Positions 30,074 through 42,104 of a DNA stretch of 64,000 bases are shown here, piece by piece. The notes under the pieces are model-generated. The model was not told the DNA's origin. It was given only the letters and a program-made list of their open reading frames with translations, and ran no database searches. The stretch lies in assembly GCA_012861695.1 (NCBI GenBank), contig JAAOOA010000147.1:451001-515000 (forward strand), written 5' to 3'. The DNA comes from Trematomus loennbergii. Lineage: Eukaryota; Chordata; Actinopteri; Perciformes; Nototheniidae. The position numbers and the translations under genes are program-made. The stretch's first letter is position 1; each line of letters opens with the position of its first letter.

Positions 30074-31394
30074 TCACCCTCTCTCCCTCCCCCTCATTAC
30101 AGTCAGTGAGATATCTATTGCACTGTGTGGGAGGCTGGAAGTCCTTTCACCTTGTATTGTTCCCAACACAGACTGGTCATCCACAGCCTCCTTACTGGCC
30201 TCACAAAAATTGTGGAGGACAAAGCAGGAGTAAATGACATGGGGCAGGTCATCCAAGTTTATGTCCATAGGCCTTCTAAGTGCAGCAAATCTGGCCTTGA
30301 GGCGACCAAAAGCACACTCAATGACCATACGTGCACTATACAAAGTTAGGCCAAAGTACTGTTCCTGAACTGTGGCCACCGGATGCATATTCCTTCATCA
30401 GGTACGGCAGCAGCGGGTAGGCAGGATCACCAAGAAGAAAAATTGGTATGGCCTCCTCGTCGTCCACAATCTGTTTTTTCAGAGCAGGGATCTTTCCAGT
30501 CTCTAAGTATATGTTTAGCTTTGAATTAGCAAAGACCCGTGAATCATGCACACTCCCAGGCCACTTTACCACGACATCCATGAATTGGTACTTGTAATCA
30601 CAGGCGGCCTGTACATTAAGGGAATATTTGCCTTTACTGTTGATGTAGTCAGTGGAGTTGCTAGATGGCTGCTTGATTTCGATGTGTGGGTTCCGTCCAC
30701 TGCTCCTAAACATTGTGGCATGCGATGAGCACGATCGAAGCCCTCAACCAGATCCGCGGTCTCGGGCTCAGTATAAGGCAGCTTGATGTATTTTGGACCC
30801 AGGTGGATGGAGATCGCTCTGCATGTCTGCCTAATAATGACGGACAAAGCTGGGCGCGAAACACCGAAGGCGTTAGCAGTCTTCCGCATCCTTCCCCCAT
30901 CGCTCAGGTAATACAGTATAACGCAACCCTTTTCAGTGGATCAATTGGTGCCCTCATGTTGTTGTTTGCCTTTCGATATATGGGCGCAGTTCTTCAGTCA
31001 GTGCGACGAGAGAGTCTCTGGACATTCGGAAGCTCTCCCTCCATTCATCATCCACGACAACGCCATTGACAAAATTGTCCCACCAACTGCTGGTTCTGCC
31101 CGGTCTTACCCAAAACATTCTCCTGGTTGCCCTTCTGGTTATTCTCCGCGGTAGTAGCAACATGTAGCTCATGTTCACCATGTCCACTTGTTGCTGGTGG
31201 AGGCGCTGTAGATGTTGCTGTAGATGTTGCACTAACATCTGTAGGATGGCCAGTAGCGTCTGGAGCACGAAAGCAACCCTGTGATCCGCCATTGTTGTTG
31301 TTGTTGTTGGCGAAACACATGAGCAATGACGCGGGGGACGCGGGGACGCGGGTGTGAGCAGGAGAGGTGGGAAGAGGCGGGGATATTGCGTCAT
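30074..31394 (-). pseudogene. PIF/Harbinger transposase, copy 1, frame broken
   Basis: Reads [20 protein letters not shown]..., then [36 protein letters not shown] (helix-turn-helix), [19 protein letters not shown] and [12 protein letters not shown], the three blocks that hold the DDE catalytic residues. At least three single-base frame changes separate the parts (about 30,910; about 30,680, after GAVDGTH; about 30,385). The start at 31,305 and the following N-terminal 100 residues are intact here, which identifies the true start of the family. It is the inverse of 38,390-39,991. Confidence 0.8.
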
Positions 31395-31398
31395 CCTT

Positions 31399-31436
31399 AA
31401 GGGGAGGGACTTCGCCTAGGCGAAGTCCCTCCCCTT
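31399..31436. repeat. Perfect 38-bp palindrome upstream of transposase copy 1
   Basis: Centre CCTAGG at 31,415-31,420; each 19-bp arm reads AAGGGGAGGGACTTCGCCT outward-in. The intact transposase copy has the matching palindrome at 38,610-38,647 with one mismatch. Confidence 0.9.
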
Positions 31437-31639
31437 CCGGTTGAGCTCCATGGGACCTTATTTCGGAAAAGTTATGTATTGAAGTCAATGGAGAGAGAAA
31501 GATTATCTTTCGATCCCGTTTGAATTGTGCCACGAATTACACATATGATGTTTGTCAATTTAAAAGATAATTTTACAAGTCAAAAAAATAAAAATGTGTC
31601 GTAAAAAGTAACACTTTTTTTGTGTGAAACCGCTCAATG

Positions 31640-31907
31640 AACTACATCTCCCGTCTCGCATTGAGTGTGCTTTTGGTCGCCTCAAGGCCAGATTTGCTGC
31701 ACTTAGAAGGCCTATGGACATAACTTGGATGACCTGCCCCATGTCATTTACTCCTGCTTTGTCCTCCACAATTTTTGTGAGGCCAGTAAGGAGGCTGTGG
31801 ATGATCAGTCTGTGTTGGGACAATACAAGGTGAAAAGGACTTCCAGCCTCCCACACAGTGCAATAGATATCTCACTGACTGTAATGAGGGGGAGGGAGAG
31901 AGGGTGA
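31640..31907 (+). pseudogene. Harbinger transposase 3' fragment
   Basis: After an inverted junction at about 31,660, the plus strand resumes at [19 protein letters not shown] (the glutamate block), shifts frame after 'RRPMDI' and ends near ISLTVMRGRERG. Only the last quarter of the gene is present. It has been joined to the inverted upstream leader of copy 1. Confidence 0.7.
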
Positions 31908-33770
31908 GGAGTGCTTACGGCGTACATTGACTCTTAGGACTACATGGAAGGTTTTTATTAAGATCTGATAAACATTCTTTGTTACATTCACTGTCCTCAC
32001 TGTGCAGCTCCTTCAGCGACAGGCTGCTGCACCCCCGCTGTTTTATACCTGGCTGCTAAATCGAACTGTTACAGGATGTGTATTTTATCAATTGTGTAAC
32101 TTTTTATTTTGTATTATATCCTAACTTTTTTTTTAACTCAGTACCTTTTAATGCATGTAACATTAATTGATTCTCCAATGTTCAAAGTGTGAAATTAAAA
32201 ATAAAATCGGCTGCAACCACTTCCAGACTTTCTTTGAACATAAAGTGCAACAAATAACAAATGTGCAAACGCAGTATCATATATATATATTTATACTTTC
32301 CCATAAGGACCCAATGTTACACGGGTGTCACATGAACTTTAATGTTCTGGAAAGTTCCTTATACAGCTTTAGCCTTTATTTTATCTCATGAAGTCGCAGT
32401 CTGGTGGGTCATGGTCCAGGTCATGTGATTTTGTGTTCCCATAACAATATAATAATAACATTTATTGGTCAAATTGATATGAAACAAATGAGACAAACAT
32501 CAGACTTTAACCCTAAACTTTCAAAGTAAACCCAAAGTGACATATATGCACAATTAGAAATATGATCGGCGCAGTTAATTTAGCTGATTCAATTATATTT
32601 AGTTAATATATTCTTTATTCTTCAAAGAATGTTCAAGCTGATTTAAACCAAAAATCATCCTCATTAATGAGTTTATTTTATCATTAAAGCCCAATGTGAC
32701 ATATATGTCACTTCAGATATTTGACACTAGGGGGCGTTACTTGTCAGAAATGTGGTCTATTTAGTCTTAATTATGTATCTATATTATTGTATTATAATTA
32801 TTGATGGATTAATGTGCTCATCACCTTAATGTTGCAGCTGGTAAAGGAGGAGCTGATTTAAATTACATGATATACTGCTGGGTAGCTTGTGAAATTCACC
32901 CTGGGATCAATAGCATTTCATCTTAACCTATAATAATATAAGATTATTTTGTAGTATTCTGAATCTTCAAAGTTACTAAAGTTATCAAATAAATGTAGCG
33001 TAGTATAAAGTACACTATTTGCCTGAATGGGAGTGGAGCAGTACAGTACTTAAGTAAATGTGCTTTGTCTACCGCTGTTCATTGTTCAAGATTGAAATGT
33101 AAATTTACAAGACGGTTTTCTGCCCCTCTATTCACATGTAGCCTTTCATACTTGATGGTTTCTTCATTCTCGAACTGTTGTGGAGCAGAAGTATAAAGTT
33201 GCAGGATTAGTCTCAAGTACCTCAAGATTGTCCTTAAGTACAGTGCCTAAGGAAATGAGCTACTGTCTACCACTGTTCATTGTTCATTTACCTATTGTGA
33301 GTTGCCTCGGATAAAAGCATCACATGGAAATGTAAATTTAGCAAGAAGTGGCCATTATTCAGATGGGTGTTTCTGCCCCTCTGTTCATTCTCCCATGATC
33401 CTCCACAATCTGCCCAGAAGTATTTTAATGTTGTCGCTGTTCAAGATGGTCATTTTAAAATGTGTTAAAAATATACTGTACATGAAAGACAAGACTGTTA
33501 TTTGTTTTGCAAGGTTTTTTATTAAGAACAAGGTGTACACATGTTTACAGTCAAAGGAAATAAAACACCTTGGCTAGCAAAAAAATAATAATAAAAAAAT
33601 ATTCAAACTGTGGAATAAAAAATCAAATTGGCTGCGTCCACTTCCAGACTTTCTTTGAACATAAAGTGCAACAAAAAACTGAAGCTCAGTGCTTTATCAG
33701 TCTCTTGAAACAGTGACTGCCTGTATGTAATGTAATGTAATGTAATGTAATGTAGTAGTAGTAGTGTAAT
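31908..33770. repeat. Harbinger non-coding arm, copy 2
   Basis: Inverse of 28,330-30,110 and direct copy of 39,992-41,790. Together with copy 1 it forms a long inverted repeat around transposase copy 1. Ends in (TAATG)n and TAGTAGTAG. Confidence 0.75.
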
Positions 33771-35582
33771 AGATATCTCACTGACTGTAATGAGGGGGAG
33801 GGAGAGAGGGTGAGGAGAGTGCTTACGGCGTACATTGACTCTTAGGACTACATGGAAGGTTTTTATTAAGATCTGATAAACATTCTTTGTTACATTCACT
33901 GTCCTCACTGTGCAGCTCCTTCAGCGACAGGCTGCTGCACCCCCTGTTTTATACCTGGCTGCTAAATCGAACTGTTACAGGATGTGTATTTTATCAATTG
34001 TGTAACTTTTTATTTTGTATTATATCCTAACTTTTTTTTAACTCAGTACCTTTTAATGCATGTAACATTAATTGATTCTCCAATGTTCAAAGTTGAAATT
34101 AAAAATAAAATGGCTGCAACCACTTCCAGACTTTCTTTGAACATAAAGTGCAACAAATAACAAATGTGCAAACGCAGTATCATATATATATATTTATACT
34201 TTCCCATAAGGACCCAATGTTACACGGGTGTCACATGAACTTTAATGTTCTGGAAAGTTCCTTATACAGCTTTAGCCTTTATTTTATCTCATGAAGTCGC
34301 AGTCTGGTGGGTCATGGTCCAGGTCATGTGATTTTGTGTTCCCATAACAATATAATAATAACATTTATTGGTCAAATTGATATGAAACAAATGAGACAAA
34401 CATCAGACTTTAACCCTAAACTTTCAAAGTAAACCCAAAGTGACATATATGCACAATTAGAAATATGATCGGCGCAGTTAATTTAGCTGATTCAATTATA
34501 TTTAGTTAATATATTCTTTATTCTTCAAAGAATGTTCAAACTGATTTAAACCAAAAATCATCCTCATTAATGAGTTATTTTATCATTAAAGCCCAATGTG
34601 ACATATGTGTCACTTCAGATATTTGACACTAGGGGCGTTACTTGTCAGAAATGTGGTCTATTTAGTCTTAATTATGTAGTATCTATACTATTGTATTATA
34701 ATTATTGATGGATTAATGTGCTCATCACCTTAATGTTGCAGCTGGTAAAGGAGGAGCTGATTTAAATTACATGATATACTGCTGGGTAGCTTGTGAAATT
34801 CACCATGGGATCAATAGCATTTCATCTTAACCTATAATAATATAAGATTATATTTTGTAGTATTCTGAATCTTCAAAGTTACTAAAGTTATCAAATAAAT
34901 GTAGCGTAGTATAAAGTACAATATTTGCCTGAATGGGAGTGGAGCAGTACAGTACTTAAGTAAATGTACTTTGTCTACCGCTGTTCATTGTTCAAGATTG
35001 AAATGTAAATTTACAAGACGGTTTTCTGCCCCTCTATTCACATGTAGCCTTTCATACGTGATGGTTTCTTCATTCTCGAACTGTTGTGCAGCAGAAGTAT
35101 AAAGTTGCAGGAATAGTCTCAAGTACCTCAAGATTGTCCTTAAGTACAGTGCCTAAGTAAATGAGCTACTGTCTACCACTGTTCATTGTTCATTACCTAT
35201 TGTGAGTCGCCTCGGATAAAAGAATCACATGGAAATGTAAATTTAGCAAGAAGTGGCCATTATTCAGATGGGTGTTTCTGCCCCTCTGTTCATTCTCCCA
35301 TTATCCTCCACAATCTGCCCAGAAGTATTTTAATGTTGTAGCTGTTCAAGATGCTCATTTAAAAATGTTTTAAAAATATACTGTACATGAAAGACAAGAC
35401 TGTTATTTGTTTTGCAAGGGTTATATTAAGAACAAGGTCTACACATGTTTACAGTCAAAGGAAATAAAACACCTTGGCTAGCAAAAAAATATAAAATATT
35501 CAAACTGTGGAATAAAAAATCAAATTGGCTGCGTCCACTTCCAGACTTTCTTTGAACATAAAGTGCAACAAAAAACTGAAGC
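33771..35582. repeat. Harbinger non-coding arm, copy 3
   Basis: Begins inside the transposase 3' end (ATAGATATCTCACTGACTGT) and then repeats arm copy 2 in the same direction, so two arms lie head to tail with no gene between them. Confidence 0.75.
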
Positions 35583-35939
35583 TCAGTGCTTTACCAGTCC
35601 TCTTGAAACAGTGACTGCCTGTAATGTAATGTAATGTAATGTATGAAGCAGAGTTTGTTCTTGGTGTGTAGGTCGGTGTAGGCGGGTGTGGCCTTCTTTG
35701 CATGAATGGTGATGATTGCTCCTGGAAATGTCCATGTCCACCGCTGTTACTGTGGGGGACTGGGGGTGTGCATGAATTAAATCCCTCATCAGGGAAAAGC
35801 CATCCCGAATAGTGGCATTCATCTGCTGCATGCCGTCTGCGTTGCGGATGGATGTTTGCTCCTTTAGTTCCACCATCCTCTTTTTTATTTTGAGGTCTTC
35901 CTGCACTGCATGGTCAGCAGGAATTTCCTCTTCAGCCAT
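35583..35939 (-). CDS. Harbinger-associated accessory ORF, copy 2 (open, 118 aa)
   Basis: ATG at 35,939 directly follows an AG acceptor-like TTAGTCAG. Starts MAEEEIPADHAVQEDLKIKK and continues with a charged helix and QTSIRNADGMQQMNATIRDG. It is the best-preserved of three copies. The C-terminal residues translate a retroposon-like (TAATG) tail, so the true end may lie earlier. Function unknown; it could be the accessory DNA-binding subunit of the transposon. Confidence 0.4.
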   Translation of the reverse strand: MAEEEIPADHAVQEDLKIKKRMVELKEQTSIRNADGMQQMNATIRDGFSLMRDLIHAHPQSPTVTAVDMDISRSNHHHSCKEGHTRLHRPTHQEQTLLHTLHYITLQAVTVSRGLVKH

Positions 35940-36652
35940 CTGACTAAGTTATAGCAGCACACACACGTACAGAAAATCAATATCCATTATTTAATAATGC
36001 AATGTACTGATCCAACCGGTTTCACGGGCCTCATCCGTGGCCACAAGAGCATCGCCACGACAACAAGAATAACAGATAAACTGCTGGTGTGCTAATTGAA
36101 TACGTGTGTGTGTGTGTGTTAAATGTTACTAATATCAGCAATGCATGTTGGGTTACACAGCGAGTGGAAATTGTTGTGGATTGCTCACAGGCTATTTGTC
36201 GTTGAGCTGAGTACTTTGTAACTGTCAGTTTCAGTCTGACAAAGAGATAGAGATTTTAGGCTGTATGTGTTTTGGCTAATACAGAACATCGTTGCTGTGC
36301 AGGCCTGCAGGATAACATGACACCCAAAAGTACCAACATTTGCTTTGATGGCAGCGCTGTCTGCAGACCTGTGCTGCGAACATAACTCTTTTACAACTCC
36401 TCACTTTTCTTCACTACACAGTAGGGGACCAGGTGTTTGTGGCCTGTGTCTATGAAGCCGTCTTATTGTCCCACCCACATTGAGGATGCTTCCTACGCCC
36501 ATGAGTAGGCCTATAAGAAACAAATAACATGTACATGATTAAAAGCCAAATTAGCATTTTAGGCATCAAATCATTTTATTTACCTTTCATGTCATGCTGT
36601 GACGTAAACTCCCCTTCCGGGAATTATGAAACTGTGTGGACATATCTATCTA

Positions 36653-36824
36653 TCTATCTATCTATCTATGTAACTATCTAACTATCTAACTATCTATCAA
36701 ACTCTCTATCTATCTATCTAACTATCTCTCTATCTAACTATCTAACTATCTATCAACTCTCTATCTATCTATCTAACTATCAAACTCTATCTAACTATCT
36801 CTCTATCTCTCTACTATCTATCTC

Positions 36825-36875
<51 letters not shown>

Positions 36876-37152
36876 CTCAATCTAACTATCTATCTCTCTA
36901 TCTATCTATCTAACTATCTATCTATCTATCTCTCAATCTAACTATCTATCTCTCTATCTATCTATCTAACTATCTAACTATCTATCAAACTCTCTATCTA
37001 TCTATCTAACTATCTCTCTATCTCTCTATCTCTATCTATCTATCTATATCTATCTATCTCTCTAACTATCTCTCTATCTAACTATCTAACTATCTATCAA
37101 ACTCTCTATCTATCTATCTAACTATCAAACTCTCTAACTATCTCTCTATCTC

Positions 37153-37192
<40 letters not shown>

Positions 37193-37225
37193 ACTATCTC
37201 TCTATCTAACTATCTATCTATCTAA
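36653..37225. repeat. (CTAT)n array between accessory ORF copy 2 and the duplicated bfar sequence
   Basis: Imperfect TCTA tetranucleotide, about 570 bp, the reverse orientation of the bfar intron 7 array, with the same CAAACTCTC and CTAACTAT variants. It sits exactly at the join of sequence matching bfar intron 7 and sequence matching the DNA 3' of bfar. Confidence 0.9.
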
Positions 37226-37930
37226 ATCTAGTAACCTCAATGAAGTACATTATATTTACATGCAAGTGGACAATCAGATGTTAAATCAAGCTAGTCGTTG
37301 ATGTGATATTTTAGTCGGAATAAGGTTACAACACATCATTGTTAGAGTACTGCCTATTTAACATTTCCAAAATATTCTTATTTTTTATTTCAGTGTGTGA
37401 TCATGGGATCAAGATGACCTGAAGCCCCAACTTTGAAGAGGACCTAAGAGAAGGATACACCAAGTTTGCAAAGTGTCACCTGTGTGTTGAGGAAGCTGCT
37501 CTCCACTGACTGTCCGATGTTTGTGATGGCCGGACAGCAGGTGTGCAGGAAGGGCAGGAAGGTTTCCGAGTAGTCGAATAAATACAAATAGAAGAGTGTG
37601 AGGGGGGGAGCGCTTCAGCGCGTACAGCAAGAACAGCGACTTCCCTGCATTAGTAACCTGGCAGAACGTAAGAGAAGAACAGGTATACAGAGTAAGAGGA
37701 AAGTCATTTGTGTGAGAAATATGGCAAATACTATCTGGAGATTCAGTGAATTCTTCAATAGGCGCTTTCACACCGGAGTACTTTTCCCAGTATCGTTCCG
37801 ATAGTTCTTGACATTTTGCATTCACACCAAAAAAATCCGGAACTAGAACTTAGTTCATGAGAATCTTTTCACCCCCTTTTTAGTCCCTGCTAGAGAGGTG
37901 GTACTTTCCTGGGGAGGAAAAGGTTCCCAG
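37226..37930 (-). pseudogene. Inverted duplicate of bfar intron 6 / exon 7 / intron 7
   Basis: Minus-strand copy of about 23,480-24,186. The bfar exon (23,756-23,933) is present at 37480..37657, 178 bp, with AG and GT borders kept and the same seven-C run. It encodes VTNAGKSLFLLYALKRSP and then loses frame exactly as the gene copy does. No other bfar exon accompanies it, so it cannot make a BFAR protein. Confidence 0.85.
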
Positions 37931-37951
37931 AGAGGAGAAGTCCCGCCCATC

Positions 37952-38185
37952 TGCGTATTTTTCATAGTCTTATATTTCAACAGTTTTACGACAAACTGTG
38001 ACTTTTTTTACATGGAAATGATTATTTAAGATTGACAAAGGCGAAGTCCCCCATCTTTCGATCCCGTTTGAATTGTGCCACGAATTACACATATGATGTT
38101 TGTCAATCTTAAATAATAATATCCATGTCAAAAAAGTCACATTTTGTCGTAAAACTTTTGAAATATAAGACTATGAAAAATACGC
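37952..38185. repeat. Inverted repeat upstream of intact Harbinger transposase
   Basis: The left arm (GCGTATTTTTCATAGTCTTA... to AAGATTGACAAA, ending about 38,038) is repeated inverted from about 38,096 (GTTTGTCAATCTTAAATA) to GACTATGAAAAATACGC, with a short spacer that includes GCGAAGTCCC. Confidence 0.7.
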
Positions 38186-38609
38186 AACTAGAAAGACTAC
38201 AAATCCCAGAATCCCGGTCCCGCATGCTGGCTCTTATGAACCGACTAACTCCCCTTTTGTGTATGTACAGCTCTCAACATGCCCAGACTTGTAGTGATTT
38301 TCACCTCTTTTAATACTTTTCGCCTCATTCTGAAAGAAAGAAGTGAAATGTGCCAACGTGACGGCCGTCTTGGTGTGTGGTGCGAGGCGGGAGATGTAGT
38401 TCATTGAGCGGTTTCACACAAAAAAGTGTTACTTCACAGTTTTACGACACATTTTTATTTTTTTGACTTGTAAAATTATCTTTTAAATTGACAAACATCA
38501 TATGTGTAATTCGTGGCACAATTCAAACGGGATCGAAAGATAATCTTTCTCTCTCCATTGACTTCAATACATAACTTTTCCGAAATAAGGTCCCTTGGAG
38601 CTCAACCGG

Positions 38610-38647
38610 AAGGTGAGGGACTTCGCCTAGGCAAAGTCCCTCACCTT
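38610..38647. repeat. 38-bp palindrome in Harbinger leader
   Basis: Matches the palindrome at 31,399-31,436 with G-rich arms AAGGTGAGGGACTTCGCCT and one mismatch (A at 38,633). It lies about 110 bp before the transposase ATG. Confidence 0.85.
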
Positions 38648-38753
38648 AAGGATGACGCAATAGCCCCGCCTCTTCCCACCTCTCCTGCTCACACCCGCGT
38701 CCCCGCGTCCCCCGCGTCATTGCTCATGTGTTTCGCCAACAACAACAACAACA

Positions 38754-39991
38754 ATGGCGGATCACAGGGTTGCTTTCGTGCTCCAGACGCTACTGGCCAT
38801 GCTACAGATGTTAGTGCAACATCTACAGCAACATCTACAGCGCCTCCACCAGCAACAAGTGGACATGGAGAACATGAGCTACATGTTGCTACTACCGCGG
38901 AGAATAACCAGAAGGGCAACCAGGAGAATGTTTTGGGTAAGACCGGGCAGAACCAGCAGTTGGTGGGACAATTTTGTCAATGCGTTGTGGTGGATGATGA
39001 ATGGAGGGAGAGCTTCCGAATGTCCAGAGACTCTCTCGTTGCACTGACTGAAGAACTGCGCCCATATATCGAAAGGCAAACAACAAACATGAGAGCACCA
39101 ATTGATCCACTGAAAAGGGTTGCGTTAATACTGTATTACCTGAGCGATGGGGGAAGGATGCGGAAGACTGCTAACGCCTTCGGTGTTTCGCGCCAGGCTT
39201 TGTCCGTCATTATTAGGCAGACATGCAGAGCGATCTCCATCCACCTGGGTCCAAAATACATCAAGCTGCCTTATACTGAGCCCGAGACCGCGGATCTGGT
39301 TGAGGGCTTCGATCGTGCTCATCGCATGCCACAATGTTTAGGAGCAGTGGACGGAACCCACATCGAAATCAAGCAGCCATCTAGCAACTCCACTGACTAC
39401 ATCAACAGTAAAGGCAAATATTCCCTTAATGTACAGGCCGCCTGTGATTACAAGTACCAATTCATGGATGTCGTGGTAAAGTGGCCTGGGAGTGTGCATG
39501 ATTCACGGGTCTTTGCTAATTCAAAGCTAAACATGTACTTAGAGACTGGAAAGATCCCTGCTCTGAAAAAACAGATTGTGGACGACGAGGAGGCCATACC
39601 AATTTTTCTTCTTGGTGATCCTGCCTACCCGCTGCTGCCGTACCTGATGAAGGAATATGCATCCGGTGGCGCCACAGTTCAGGAACAGTACTTTGGCCTA
39701 ACTTTGTATAGTGCACGTATGGTCATTGAGTGTGCTTTTGGTCGCCTCAAGGCCAGATTTGCTGCACTTAGAAGGCCTATGGACATAAACTTGGATGACC
39801 TGCCCCATGTCATTTACTCCTGCTTTGTCCTCCACAATTTGTGTGAGGCCAGTAAGGAGGCTGTGGATGACCAGTCTGTGTTGGGAACAATACAAGGGAA
39901 AAGGACTTCCAGCCTCCCACACAGTGCAATAGATATCTCACTGACTGTAGGAGGGAGAGAGGGTGAGGAGAGTGCTTACGGCGTACATTGA
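38754..39991 (+). CDS. PIF/Harbinger transposase, near-intact copy
   Basis: DDE-type nuclease that would cut and rejoin the element ends (family knowledge). The true start is [20 protein letters not shown] at 38,754, as in the copy at 30,074-31,394. One missing base near 38,982 (AATGCG against AATGGCG) shifts the frame once. After that point the frame is open to 39,991: helix-turn-helix [18 protein letters not shown], first Asp in [11 protein letters not shown], second Asp in [12 protein letters not shown], Glu in [12 protein letters not shown], ending near ISLTV. The open frame that extends upstream to 38,513 is a chance frame through the leader. If the indel is a sequence error the copy may be active; otherwise it is recently dead. 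Confidence 0.85.
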
Positions 39992-41640
39992 CTCTTAGGA
40001 CTACATGGAAGGTTTTTATTAAGATCTGATAAACATTCTTTGTTACATTCACTGTCCTCACTGTGCAGCTCCTTCAGCGACAGGCTGCTGCACCCCCGCT
40101 GTTTTATACCTGGCTGCTAAATCGAACTGTTACAGGATGTGTATTTTATAAATTGTGTAACTTTTTATTTTGTATTATATCCTAACTTTTTTTTTAACTC
40201 AGTACCTTTTAATGCATGTAACATTAATTGATTCTCCAATGTTCAAAGTGTGAAATTAAAAATAAAATTTGGCTGCAACCACTTCCAGACTTTCTTTGAA
40301 CATAAAGTGCAACAAATAACAAATGTGCAAACGCAGTATCATATATATTTATACTTTCCCATAAGGACCCAATGTTACACGGGTGTCACATGAACTTTAA
40401 TGTTCTGGAAAGTTCCTTATACAGCTTTAGCCTTTATTTTATCTCATGAAGTCGCAGTCTGGTGGGTCATGGTCCAGGTCATGTGATTTTGTGTTCCCAT
40501 AACAATATAATAATAACATTTATTGGTCAAATTGATATGAAACAAATGAGACAAACATCAGACTTTAACCCTAAACTTTCAAAGTAAACCCAAAGTGACA
40601 TATATGCACAATTAGAAATATGATTATGATCGGCGCAGTTAATTTAGCTGATTCAATTATATTTAGTTAATATATTCTTTATTCTTCAAAGAATGTTCAA
40701 GCTGATTTAAACCAAAAAATCATCCTCATTAATGAGTTTATATAAGAGTTATTTTACATTAAAGCCCAATGTGACATATATGTCACTTCAGATATTTGAC
40801 ACTAGGGGGCGTTACTTGTCAGAAATGTGGTCTATTTAGTCTTAATTATGTATCTATATTATTGTATTATAATTATTGATGGATTAATGTGCTCATCACC
40901 TTAATGTTGCAGCTGGTAAAGGAGGAGCTGATTTAAATTACATGATATACTGCTGGGTAGCTTGTGAAATTCACCCTGGGATCAATAGCATTTCATCTTA
41001 ACCTATAATAATATAAGATTATATTTTGTAGTATTCTGAATCTTCAAAGTTACTAAAGTTATCAAATAAATGTAGCGTAGTATAAAGTACACTATTTGCC
41101 TGAATGGGAGTGGAGCAGTACAGTACTTAAGTAAATGTGCTTTGTCTACCGCTGTTCATTGTTCAAGATTGAAATGTAAATTTACAAGACGGTTTTCTGC
41201 CCCTCTATTCACATGTAGCCTTTCATACGTGATGGTTTCTTCATTCTCGAACTGTTGTGGAGCAGAAGTATAAAGTTGCAGGATTAGTCTCAAGTACCTC
41301 AAGATTGTCCTTAAGTACAGTGCCTAAGGAAATGAGCTACTGTCTACCACTGTTCATTGTTCATTTACCTATTGTGAGTTGCCTCGGATAAAAGCATCAC
41401 ATGGAAATGTAAATTTAGCAAGAAGTGGCCATTATTCAGATGGGTGTTTCTGCCCCTCTGTTCATTCTCCCATGATCCTCCACAATCTGCCCAGAAGTAT
41501 TTTAATGTTGTAGCTGTTCAAGATGGTCATTTTAAAATGTGTTAAAATATACTGTACATGAAAGACAAGACTGTTATTTGTTTTGCAAGGTTTTTTATTA
41601 AGAACAAGGTGTACACATGTTTACAGTCAAAGGAAATAAA
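39992..41640. repeat. Harbinger non-coding arm, copy 4
   Basis: Follows the near-intact transposase directly and so shows the native order: transposase, arm, accessory ORF (opposite strand). Contains AACTAGGGGGCG-type and AAGTA-type sub-repeats seen in the other three arms. Confidence 0.75.
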
Positions 41641-41667
41641 ACACCTTGGCTAGCAAAAAAATAATAA

Positions 41668-42104
41668 TCAAACTGTGGAATAAAAAATCAAATTGGCTGC
41701 GTCCACTTCCAGACTTTCTTTGAACATAAAGTGCAACAAAAAACTGAAGCTCAGTGCTTTATCAGTCCTCTTGAAACAGTGACTGCCTGTAATGTAATGT
41801 AATGTAATGTATGTAAGCAGAGTTTGTTCTTGGTGTGTAGGTCGGTGTAGGCGGGTGTGGCCTTCTTTGCATGAATGGTGATGATTGCTCCTGGAAATGT
41901 CCATGTCCACCGCTGTGCTGTGGGGGACTGGGGGTGTGCATGAATTAAATCCCTCATCAGGGAAAAGCCATCCGAATAGTGGCATTCATCTGCTGCATGC
42001 CGTCTGCGTTGCGGATGGATGTTTGCTCCTTTAGTTCCACCATCCTCTTTTTTATTTTGAGGTCTTCCTGCACTGCATGGTCAGCAGGAATTTCCTCTTC
42101 AGCC
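41668..42104 (-). pseudogene. Harbinger-associated accessory ORF, copy 3 (frame broken)
   Basis: Encodes the same MAEEEIPADHAVQEDLKIKK start from 42,104, but lacks one C near 41,970 (CCATCCGAA against CCATCCCGAA), which breaks the frame inside the helical segment. An (AC)n-type tract lies beyond it at about 42,270. Confidence 0.5.

Noticed and set aside
38513..38980. N-terminal 150 residues of a 492-codon ORF running into the Harbinger transposase
   Set aside because: The frame passes through the non-coding leader and palindrome. The other transposase copy shows that the true start is at MADHR, in a different frame joined by a one-base indel.
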